Part shown: positions 17,771 through 24,168 of the stretch, one piece after another
How the letters are laid out: the number at the start of each line of letters is the position of its first letter
Numbering within the stretch: the stretch's first letter is position 1
Source: a virus
Length of the DNA: 26,106 nt
IMG/VR virus record: IMGVR_UViG_3300046758_000350
Location: 1 to 26,106 of that record
Strand: one strand, 5' to 3'
Notes under the pieces: model-generated
What the model was told of the DNA's origin: nothing
Database searches by the model: none
Seen by the model: the letters and a program-made list of their open reading frames with translations, nothing else
Position numbers and translations under genes: made by a program

Positions 17771-18364
17771 TATTTCTTCAGCCTCAGGCCAGCGTTCGTC
17801 TTGCATTTCTTTGTAGTAATTATCTACTTTAAATTTCCAAAAACTTTGTATTGTACCTCTGTACTCTAATTCAATAGGATCTTCTAAAAAGCCCTGTTTA
17901 CGCCATTCTGGAGCCCAGCGTGTATGAACTGCCCTTTGTTTTGCAATAGGACTAGGGTGTGTACTTATATATAACGGTGTGTCTCTGCCACAGTGCTCAA
18001 TACAAGCAGGTATTAAAAACTGCGCACTTGGATGATCGTGTGGTCTAGGAGCACCTCTTAAATTGCGCAACGAGCCATGATTACGTTCACCTTGTACAAG
18101 GTTTCCTAACATGCAAATTCTAGCACCGATACGATAAGCATTTTTTCCTAGTATTTCTAAGCCTGTTAGTTTATGACTTACAACACAACCGACAATGTTT
18201 TCGTAATTATATAACAAAAATAGAGTTGAATCTTTTTCGTTGTCAAGAGATGATAAAAGCATATCGGCGTTACTATTATTGTAGTAACGCTTTTTTTCTG
18301 CTTCAATAAAAAATTCTGTTAAATCTTGTGTTCCGTTATATGTTTCAAGATGCCAGTGCTTCAT
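17753..18364 (-). CDS. GNAT-like acetyltransferase or related hypothetical protein
   Basis: I chose the ATG at 18364 (203 aa) because AAGGAAA sits 4 nt upstream; a longer frame begins at 18409. Strand patterns suit the GNAT fold: LFLLYNYENIVGCVVSHKL (residues 48-66) as central strands, RIGARICMLGNLV near 78-90, then LYISTHPS at 131-138, followed by a helix with W and the ending GFLEDPIELEYRGTIQSFWKF. The usual GNAT acetyl-CoA loop (Q/R-x-x-G-x-G/A) is not clear, though QGERNHGSLRNLRGAPRP near 91-108 could replace it. It may be an N-acetyl- or N-acyltransferase; the family call is tentative. It is the last gene of a - operon with the TauD-like gene, and contains a + strand terminator (18267-18297). 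Confidence 0.5.
   Translation of the reverse strand: MKHWHLETYNGTQDLTEFFIEAEKKRYYNNSNADMLLSSLDNEKDSTLFLLYNYENIVGCVVSHKLTGLEILGKNAYRIGARICMLGNLVQGERNHGSLRNLRGAPRPHDHPSAQFLIPACIEHCGRDTPLYISTHPSPIAKQRAVHTRWAPEWRKQGFLEDPIELEYRGTIQSFWKFKVDNYYKEMQDERWPEAEEILPVLT
18267..18297 (+). terminator. Rho-independent terminator on the + strand, inside a - strand gene
   Basis: A perfect 9-bp stem (GCGTTACTA, 6-nt loop, TAGTAACGC) at 18267-18290 is followed by seven T residues at 18291-18297. Read on the + strand it is a textbook terminator. On the - strand the T-run is missing, so the gene it lies in can be transcribed through it. It would end transcripts from the + operon that stops coding at 17770, about 500 nt upstream. 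Confidence 0.8.
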
Positions 18365-19433
18365 AAGTTTCCTTGTTTGGTAATTTAAATTCTTTGTTTT
18401 GCATTGCATTTACTACAAAGCTAATACGATCAATGTAGCTATTAATATAAGGTTGTTGCAAATAGGGCATCCACGGTTCGTCCTGCAAATGTGTATAATC
18501 GTATTGATACCTTAAGCATAGTCTATTATCAGTGCTACCTAAACGTCTATGTTGTGTAATGCTGTTATCAAACAAACACAAATCGCCGTCTTGTTTATAC
18601 CAATGATCGTAAATGTATTTGTCTACTTCTAATTCTGATTTAATTTTTTCTAGTACTTTGAGAGCTTCTGCGTCAGACATGCCTTTGATGCCTGTAACTG
18701 TATTGAAACTATAATGCAAACCTTTATGTCCGCCCGGGCTGCGTATTACCATAGGAATCTCTGCATCAGGATCTGGTGCCATATTTTTATACATTAAATT
18801 ATCTTGATTACTGTTTAAACCTGGGTTAATTTTGCCTGGTGTAAAGTTATGTAGTAAGACCATTTCGTCAAGTTCACTACGGAAACTTTCGCTTACATCT
18901 TGATAGTAATCAACAGTTGTTAAGAATCCAGTAGCACTTTTAGTTGTGCCTTCCATTCCGAGCAGTGCTACACCGGGGGCAAATGCTATATTACCACTTT
19001 CATTACTATGCCATAGTAGCTCGCCTTCTGCGAACATTCCTAATGGATTTCCGTATTCGTCTTTCTTGCCACTAACACGGATAATATTGCCCTGTTCTTG
19101 ACCAACACCTTCTCTTACACGGAAAAATCCCCAAATGCTATTTTTATCGTCTTCGCTAACATCTGGGTGTGTCATAATGCTGTCTAGTTTACCATTCCAC
19201 CAAGGATACTTTTGGAAAAGCAATCCCCAAAATGTCATGCGGTCTTTACCCCATTTTCTCATCCATTTATAATACGTGTCTTTATCTAATTTTGCTCCAC
19301 GTATTATTGTAACCATTTCTTTAAGATGTATCTTACCGATATCTGTCCATTGTTCGTCAGTCATATTATTAAAGTCGACATCATCGATAAAAACGCCAAA
19401 ACTTCCACATCCGGGTATTTTACTTATTTTCAT
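18345..19433 (-). CDS. TauD/TfdA-like 2OG-Fe(II) dioxygenase with altered metal motif (HxN)
   Basis: AAGGAGAGA lies 7 nt before the ATG. The product has 362 aa, slightly longer than typical TauD-family enzymes (about 280-340). N-terminal MVTIIRGAKLDKDTY (residues 40-54) matches the 'v.v.rg..l....' opening of TauD. ELLWHSNESGNIAFAPG near 138-154 corresponds to the TauD WHxD segment, but reads H142-S-N144 in place of HxD/E. The C-terminal part has LFDNSITQHRR (H295) and RLCLRY (R308), matching the third metal ligand and the 2OG-binding arginine. HxD to HxG/A changes are known in iron halogenases; asparagine at this site is unusual. It may hydroxylate, halogenate or be altered in function. It overlaps the upstream gene by 14 nt, so the pair is co-translated. 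Confidence 0.75.
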   Translation of the reverse strand: MKISKIPGCGSFGVFIDDVDFNNMTDEQWTDIGKIHLKEMVTIIRGAKLDKDTYYKWMRKWGKDRMTFWGLLFQKYPWWNGKLDSIMTHPDVSEDDKNSIWGFFRVREGVGQEQGNIIRVSGKKDEYGNPLGMFAEGELLWHSNESGNIAFAPGVALLGMEGTTKSATGFLTTVDYYQDVSESFRSELDEMVLLHNFTPGKINPGLNSNQDNLMYKNMAPDPDAEIPMVIRSPGGHKGLHYSFNTVTGIKGMSDAEALKVLEKIKSELEVDKYIYDHWYKQDGDLCLFDNSITQHRRLGSTDNRLCLRYQYDYTHLQDEPWMPYLQQPYINSYIDRISFVVNAMQNKEFKLPNKETYEALAS

Positions 19434-20079
19434 TTAATCTCTCCTTGGTTCTAAACAACCATGTAAAATAATATTCTAATTGTTTTTCATTTCGCAGTCC
19501 GTCAATCTGTTCAACCGCATCAATATAATTATCTGGCTTTAAAAAATCTGCAAGATCGATTGAAAAATCAGTATCTAGTTGAAAAGAGTATGGAACCATT
19601 TTTTCCCATTTGTCTTTATTCATCTGATATCTTACATTCATTCCTACATTGTATTTTTCTTTATCTGTTTCGGTAGATAAGCCAGAATAATATGTAATTA
19701 CATTTTCTAATACTAGATCACGTGTGTTAGGAGTATATGTAATTCCTACAGTAGTCGCATCACTACCAAAATGTTTTTTAATTAGTCTTGCTTGTTTGCT
19801 TGAAAAATTACCAATCCATACTTTTTTATCTCCAGCATTACTAAGAACTGCTTCAATATCAGACAGGCGATCTGTCCAATCGATATTTCTAAATTGCATT
19901 GGATTATTGTTGGTTAAATCTAAAACATATTGTTCATGATTGTTGTGTATTAGATGTCCTGTATTGGTTATATCGGGTGTGCATGGTTGTACCCATTCGT
20001 CACTCCAACCTGCTAATGTATTAATAAAAACATCGCATACTGTTCCGTATGGACACACTCCAAAATATAATTTACTCAT
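19420..20079 (-). CDS. Hypothetical protein, 219 aa, first gene of a - strand operon
   Basis: The ATG at 20079 has no ribosome site; the promoter places the predicted transcript start at the ATG itself. The opening MSKLYFGVCPYGTVCDVFIN has two cysteines near the N-terminus. The middle has KKVWIGNFSSKQARLIKKHFG, VGITYTPNTRDLVLENVI and RYQMNKDKWEKMVPYSFQLDTDFSIDL. The alternating hydrophobic strands and helices suggest an alpha/beta fold. The layout recalls sulfotransferase-like phage proteins, but I see no PAPS-binding P-loop, so I do not assign it. It precedes the TauD-like gene with a 14-nt overlap, hinting at a shared substrate. Function unknown. Confidence 0.6.
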   Translation of the reverse strand: MSKLYFGVCPYGTVCDVFINTLAGWSDEWVQPCTPDITNTGHLIHNNHEQYVLDLTNNNPMQFRNIDWTDRLSDIEAVLSNAGDKKVWIGNFSSKQARLIKKHFGSDATTVGITYTPNTRDLVLENVITYYSGLSTETDKEKYNVGMNVRYQMNKDKWEKMVPYSFQLDTDFSIDLADFLKPDNYIDAVEQIDGLRNEKQLEYYFTWLFRTKERLNENK

Positions 20080-20114
20080 GCTATTATAATAGCATAAAGA
20101 TTAGCTTATGTCAA
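20077..20114 (-). promoter_or_regulatory. Sigma70 promoter with predicted leaderless start
   Basis: On the - strand, TTGACA (20114-20109) and TATTAT (20091-20086) are separated by 17 bp, followed by 6 nt and then ATG (20079-20077). The predicted +1 therefore falls on the ATG, and no Shine-Dalgarno sequence is present. The -35 lies in the last codons of the upstream fibre gene. The promoter drives the - operon 20079 to 17753. Confidence 0.65.
20078..20095. repeat. Perfect 18-bp palindrome over a -10 element and start codon
   Basis: ATGCTATTATAATAGCAT is its own reverse complement. It covers the -10 element of the - strand promoter and two bases of the ATG of the gene ending at 20079. It could be an operator, or an extruding hairpin at the 5' end of a short mRNA leader. 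It is not followed by a T-run, so it is not a terminator. Confidence 0.6.
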
Positions 20115-21378
20115 CCCACATACTGCCATTATATCCTTGGAATTTATTTGTACTATTGTTGAAAATAATCATACCTGCTTGGGCGTCTAAATCATTACGT
20201 TGTGTACTGTTGATAGGGTGTGCTTGAAATGCATATCCGCCAACTGTACCTTGGTGGTTTACACTTAATCTTTTTGGTCCTATTATATCTGGTGGATTTG
20301 TTCCGTCGGCTACACTTACACCAAATAGTGTTCTAATACTGCCTGTATTTGATATTGTTGATTCTGGATCTGCAATATAACCCCATGCTCCTGCTTGTGC
20401 ATAATCGGTTCCGTTATGAGCTAATATTGCTTTAAAGTCTAATATTTCGCCAGGTGCTATACTTGCTTTTTCTCCGTTGCTTACTCTATGAAAATGCGCA
20501 CGTTGTCCTGCTAAATTTGTTGAATGAGGAACAACTATAAAATCGTTCTTTTCTCTAAAGTTATTAACTAATGTAGTATCAGCAAGTTCTGGACCAGTTG
20601 ATATTGTGGTAATGTTTGGACTGCCGCCGATAGATATTATACCATTGTCTGAAATAGATAATCCTATATGGGACTCATTTCTAACCATACCTTCTAAATC
20701 GCCAACAACATTGCCCTCGACATTACCGGTGTGTGTACCAGTTGTGTCACCTAAAACATCACCGACAACATTGCCAAAATGCTCACCGGTTGTGTTTCCA
20801 AAAACATCACCTTCGACATTGCCAATTAAATTACCTGTAACATTACCAGTCAAGTCACCTGTTACATCGCCAAACACTTCTCCATAATGTTGACCAGAGA
20901 CATCGCCTAACAGAGTGCCATATAATTGCCCGATAGTTGCTGTAGCTGAAGTTAAGTCAGTAACAGTGAGATCGTTTTGTAAAACAATGTTTTGTACAGT
21001 AACAGTATCTATTGTTAGTGTACGATTAGTGGCATCCAATATAACATTTTCTTGATCGTCAATTACGTCACCTTGTAAATTGCCTGTGACATCTCCAAAC
21101 ACTTCCCCAACTAAGTCGCCTGTGACATCTCCTATAAACACAGCATCAGCACCTGTGCTACCTGGATTTAAAACAACAGCGCCGTTACTAGCTGTAACAT
21201 TCCCAGCCAATACTCCGTCGAGTTTTCCTAATAGTACGTTGTTTGCAGTATCGACTAATGTTGAATTGTCACTGCCTACTACAGGACCTCTAATTGAACT
21301 ACTCCAGCTATCTACTAGAACAGAGCTATCGCTGCCTGTAATTGTTAATCTTACTGTGTCACCAGGTATTATACTCAT
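20101..21378 (-). CDS. Tail fibre-like protein with period-4 glycine repeats
   Basis: The ATG at 21378 has GGAGA upstream and a GATAAATA late motif 16 nt away. The product has 425 aa. Residues 154-230 have a glycine at every fourth position, 20 in a row (G154, G158 up to G230), with units such as GDVT, GNVE, GNVV. A shorter run spans 83-103. Such tetrapeptide repeats form extended shafts in phage fibres. The C-terminal part, about residues 250-425, looks globular and ends in the fibre-tip motif NKFQGYNGSMWVDIS near 411-425, common in T4-like marine phages. It stands alone among accessory genes on the - strand. Its start overlaps the radical SAM stop by 4 bp. Most likely a fibre or fibre tip. 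Confidence 0.75.
   Translation of the reverse strand: MSIIPGDTVRLTITGSDSSVLVDSWSSSIRGPVVGSDNSTLVDTANNVLLGKLDGVLAGNVTASNGAVVLNPGSTGADAVFIGDVTGDLVGEVFGDVTGNLQGDVIDDQENVILDATNRTLTIDTVTVQNIVLQNDLTVTDLTSATATIGQLYGTLLGDVSGQHYGEVFGDVTGDLTGNVTGNLIGNVEGDVFGNTTGEHFGNVVGDVLGDTTGTHTGNVEGNVVGDLEGMVRNESHIGLSISDNGIISIGGSPNITTISTGPELADTTLVNNFREKNDFIVVPHSTNLAGQRAHFHRVSNGEKASIAPGEILDFKAILAHNGTDYAQAGAWGYIADPESTISNTGSIRTLFGVSVADGTNPPDIIGPKRLSVNHQGTVGGYAFQAHPINSTQRNDLDAQAGMIIFNNSTNKFQGYNGSMWVDIS
20689..20919 (-). repeat. Degenerate 12-bp tandem repeat coding the glycine-period-4 shaft
   Basis: Twenty imperfect copies of a 12-bp unit encode residues 154-230 of the fibre, each unit one glycine codon plus three variable codons (typically GGN-A/GAY-GTN-NNN). 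A second block of six glycine repeats lies at about 21070-21132. The glycine period is exact with no slip across the block, which suggests functional constraint on the register. Confidence 0.7.
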
Positions 21379-22997
21379 GTTTGTCTCCTACACTTATTTA
21401 TCAGAAGTTTTTGTAGATATTGTTCTTTCATATCTCTGCGTTGGTTTATAGCATCTACTATAAATTTAGGGTCATTTGTTTGTGCTCTATATGTTTCTTC
21501 TTTGTTATACCCTAAATTTTTAATTCTATTATACTGTACAAATCCAGCAAGTGTAAATTTTTTGTGTGCATTTCGTGGATCATAATAGAATTGTTCTACA
21601 AGTTGGTCTGCTTCTTGTGCTGTCATATATGGAGATGTCCATTCAAACCAATTCATGTCGTTTTCGTTATGCTGGATGTCGTATTTTTGAGAGTCGTCTT
21701 CAATTTTACTAGTAGCATTATATTGCCACCCGTCTACTGATTTTTTAAATCCATATTTAAACATATCATAATCGCTTATGTGTAATGGGTTTATCCCTCT
21801 ATTAAATTGTTTAATATATAATCTATTATATGCAATAACATGTAACGGTACATCGGGCCTATGTAGCCACTCCATTGTATCTAAAACACTTTCTTTACTT
21901 TCTTTTGGTAATCCAATAATAAAATTGGCCCCTGTGTAAACATCGTCCTTCCATGCGTCTTTTAATTCATAGAGAAACTCTTTTAACATTTGAGGATCTG
22001 CACCCTTGCCTATAGCTTTTCCAGCTTCCTGATTAAATGTTTCAATACCAAAGTTGGCAGTGACTAGTCCCATTTCGTGCAAAAGAGGAATCATTTCACG
22101 CTGGGCAGCAATAACATCTAAACGTAAGAATCCGCTAATATTAATTTTGAAAGGTAAACTGGTAATTACTTCGTGCAAATATTTTATTTTTGTTAAACTG
22201 TCGTTCATTGTATCGTCACTAACCATATAACCGGTCGTGCCGAAATGTTCATAGTTATACATAAGTTCGTCTCTTAATGTATCACCGTTTTTAGTATAAT
22301 CTCCAAACTTCTTTCCATTTAGATTAAAAGCACAGAACGCACATTTAAAAATACATCCCCTAGCAGTTTCAATTGGTAATTCTTCATTTGGAAAAATATG
22401 ATCTGATTTGTGCCATACAATTTTACTATCATTAAATCCTGCAAAGTCGTACATCTTATCTGTAATTACGTTGCTGTTTTCCATTTCGATAACTTTAAGT
22501 TTGTCGCCAAATTTTAAGTGCTTTGATAATGCAATGGAAGATGCATCACCTTGTCCTAATATCCAATAGTCTACATTCTCAGTACTTTCTAATAATGCTT
22601 TATAGCCGCCAACAACAATTTTAGTTTTGGGATTTGTTTCTTTAATTTTTTTAAAAAACCCTTGCGTCTGTTCTTCTGTATGAGGCCAGAGCGTATGCCA
22701 AATTTCACCTAGTTGCGAAAGTGCGCCCATAGGAGGAGTAAGCCATACTTTTAGTTGTTCTTTGAAAGAAAGATGCTTACCGTACAACGTTGTTGCAAAC
22801 CCTACCCAAAGAGTTTCGTCTGTAACACATGATTCTATTACCTGTTCGACTTCTTCAACTTCCATGTCACCATAAAATTCAACAACTTGAACAGTAAACC
22901 CGTTGTCTCTCAAGTCTGTTGCTAATCTATATGGTCCTGCGTATCTTCCAAATCCTAATGGTCCGTTACAATCATTAAATATGATTATTTCTGACAT
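21375..22997 (-). CDS. B12-type (class B-like) radical SAM protein lacking DxHxxG
   Basis: AAGGAAAT precedes the ATG. The product has 540 aa. Residues 1 to about 165 resemble a cobalamin-binding Rossmann domain (GRYAGPYRLATDLRDNG near 17-33, VVGGYKALL near 128-136, YWILGQGDASSIALSKHL near 144-161), but the cobalt-contacting DxHxxG motif is absent. The radical SAM motif is CIFKCAFC (C215, C219, C222) after ETARG, as in class B and BchE-type enzymes. Later GIETFNQEAGKAIGKG and FIIGLPKES match the core of this family. Class B enzymes often methylate unactivated carbons or form rings on peptides or lipids; with DxHxxG missing, B12 may bind base-off without it, or not at all. Substrate unknown. 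A late motif for the fibre gene lies in its 3' end. Confidence 0.85.
   Translation of the reverse strand: MSEIIIFNDCNGPLGFGRYAGPYRLATDLRDNGFTVQVVEFYGDMEVEEVEQVIESCVTDETLWVGFATTLYGKHLSFKEQLKVWLTPPMGALSQLGEIWHTLWPHTEEQTQGFFKKIKETNPKTKIVVGGYKALLESTENVDYWILGQGDASSIALSKHLKFGDKLKVIEMENSNVITDKMYDFAGFNDSKIVWHKSDHIFPNEELPIETARGCIFKCAFCAFNLNGKKFGDYTKNGDTLRDELMYNYEHFGTTGYMVSDDTMNDSLTKIKYLHEVITSLPFKINISGFLRLDVIAAQREMIPLLHEMGLVTANFGIETFNQEAGKAIGKGADPQMLKEFLYELKDAWKDDVYTGANFIIGLPKESKESVLDTMEWLHRPDVPLHVIAYNRLYIKQFNRGINPLHISDYDMFKYGFKKSVDGWQYNATSKIEDDSQKYDIQHNENDMNWFEWTSPYMTAQEADQLVEQFYYDPRNAHKKFTLAGFVQYNRIKNLGYNKEETYRAQTNDPKFIVDAINQRRDMKEQYLQKLLINKCRRQT
21395..21402 (-). promoter_or_regulatory. Late-promoter-like motif GATAAATA inside a radical SAM gene
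   Basis: On the - strand, GATAAATA lies 16 nt before the ATG of the fibre gene (21378), inside the 3' coding end of the radical SAM gene. This lets the fibre be made late even though it follows the enzyme gene. Same motif form as at 11071. Confidence 0.5.
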
Positions 22998-23052
22998 ATA
23001 ATTTCCTTAACTTTATCAAAAGTTGCTACTTGATCTTGGAATGTAATCCTAA

Positions 23053-23081
23053 ATATTATCCTAGGCTTATCATTATGTAAA
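23053..23081 (-). promoter_or_regulatory. Possible sigma70-like promoter for the B12-type radical SAM gene
   Basis: On the - strand, TTTACA (23081-23076) and TAATAT (23058-23053) are separated by 17 bp, giving a leader of about 50 nt to the ATG at 22997. The -10 matches TATAAT in four of six bases. A GATAAATA late-type motif lies further upstream at 23085-23092 (-). Which one is used is unclear. Confidence 0.35.
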
Positions 23082-23096
23082 AAATATTTATCATTA
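23067..23096. repeat. Pair of 9-bp direct repeats, TTATCATTA, 21 bp apart
   Basis: TTATCATTA occurs at 23067-23075 and 23088-23096, start to start 21 bp, about two helical turns, between divergent genes. It could be a binding site for a dimeric regulator. In AT-rich DNA a chance match is possible. Confidence 0.3.
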
Positions 23097-23101
23097 AATA
23101 G

Positions 23102-23139
23102 TTGACAGGAACACGGATCTGTGTAATAATTAGTTTATG
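23102..23139 (+). promoter_or_regulatory. Sigma70-like promoter with predicted leaderless start
   Basis: TTGACA at 23102-23107, a 17-bp spacer and AATAAT at 23125-23130 are followed by 6 nt and the ATG at 23137. As at 20079, the predicted +1 is the A of the ATG, and no ribosome site is visible. It drives the + operon running to the right edge. Confidence 0.6.
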
Positions 23140-24168
23140 TATGATATATATTTTATTGGATCAAATGATCATCCTCAGTACCTAAAGTTAAAACAAAAAT
23201 TTATAATTGCTAAAACGGCAGAATCCGTTGTTTCAGCAAAGGCACAATCGAATACAAAGATGTTATGGATTGTATATCCGGAAGTAGAACTCAATAATGA
23301 TTGGGATTTTACATACACATCTAAGCCGGCTGATATAGAGTATACACACGTATTTTTAAATGGTAAAAATTACGACGGTGTTGCACTTATGCCAAAAGGA
23401 AGCCATCACGGGCCAGGAGAGCTTGCTGCTAGATTTTATATTAACAAAAAGTTTACAGATATTTCTGCAAGCACACCAATAAGTGAAACAAGTGATATAG
23501 TTTTCATCAGCTATCAAGAGCCAAACGCAGATGAAAATTATCAAAATTTGTTAGAAAGATTTCCACGAGCTAAACGGGTACATGGAGTAAAAGGAATACA
23601 CCAGGCACACATTGAAGCTGCAAAACTTTGTACATCTGACAGAGTCTGGATAGTTGACGGTGATGCTGAAATAGTTGATAACTTTAATTTTGACTATGTA
23701 CCTGAATGGTGGAATAGTAAAGCAGTACACGTTTGGCGCAGTATTAACCCGGTAAACGGTCTTGAATATGGATACGGCGGAGTAAAGTTGTTTCCAAGAG
23801 AAGAAACAATTAATATGGACACAAGTAAGCCTGATATGACCACAAGTATCAGTAACAAATTTGTAGCAATGATGAAAGTAAGCAACATTACTGGATTTAA
23901 CACTGATCCTTTTAATACATGGAAAAGTGCATTTAGAGAATGTGCAAAGCTAAGTAGTCGTGTAATAGACAGACAAAAAGATAACGAAACACAACAACGT
24001 CTTGTTACTTGGTGTACAAAAGGTACAGGAGACTTTGCTGATTATGCATTCCAAGGTGCAAAGTCAGGAGCAGTATTTGGTGCTCGTAGTAAACACAACA
24101 GTGAAGAATTAAAAAAGATTAATGACTTTGATTGGTTAGAGGAGAGATTTGGTAATGAATGTAAATAA
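23137..24168 (+). CDS. DGD-motif glycosyltransferase-like protein with N-terminal extension
   Basis: This is a 343-aa paralogue of the 14789 gene. The shared core is FISYQEPNADENYQNLLE (123-140), AKRVHGVKG (145-153), WIVDGDAEI (DGD at 174-176), NGLEYGYGGVKLFPRE near 209-224 and a C-terminal FDWLEERF. About 118 residues precede the core and are absent from the other copy: MYDIYFIGSNDHPQYLKLK, MLWIVYPEVEL and YDGVALMPKGSHHG, possibly a separate small domain. The family is common in marine T4-like phages. The GT-A-like role (metal at DGD) is inference. The start has no ribosome site (see the leaderless promoter). It overlaps the next gene by 14 nt. Confidence 0.7.
   Translation: MYDIYFIGSNDHPQYLKLKQKFIIAKTAESVVSAKAQSNTKMLWIVYPEVELNNDWDFTYTSKPADIEYTHVFLNGKNYDGVALMPKGSHHGPGELAARFYINKKFTDISASTPISETSDIVFISYQEPNADENYQNLLERFPRAKRVHGVKGIHQAHIEAAKLCTSDRVWIVDGDAEIVDNFNFDYVPEWWNSKAVHVWRSINPVNGLEYGYGGVKLFPREETINMDTSKPDMTTSISNKFVAMMKVSNITGFNTDPFNTWKSAFRECAKLSSRVIDRQKDNETQQRLVTWCTKGTGDFADYAFQGAKSGAVFGARSKHNSEELKKINDFDWLEERFGNECK

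Noticed and set aside
20689-20919. Regular short repeats that could suggest a CRISPR array
   Set aside because: The period is 12 bp with no spacer/repeat division, and it encodes an in-frame glycine repeat.
20606-21451. Two open frames on the + strand (20606-20887 and 21080-21451) with proline/threonine/serine repeats
   Set aside because: They are antisense shadows of the glycine-period-4 fibre gene on the - strand. The repeats mirror the 12-bp coding repeat, and no ribosome sites were found.
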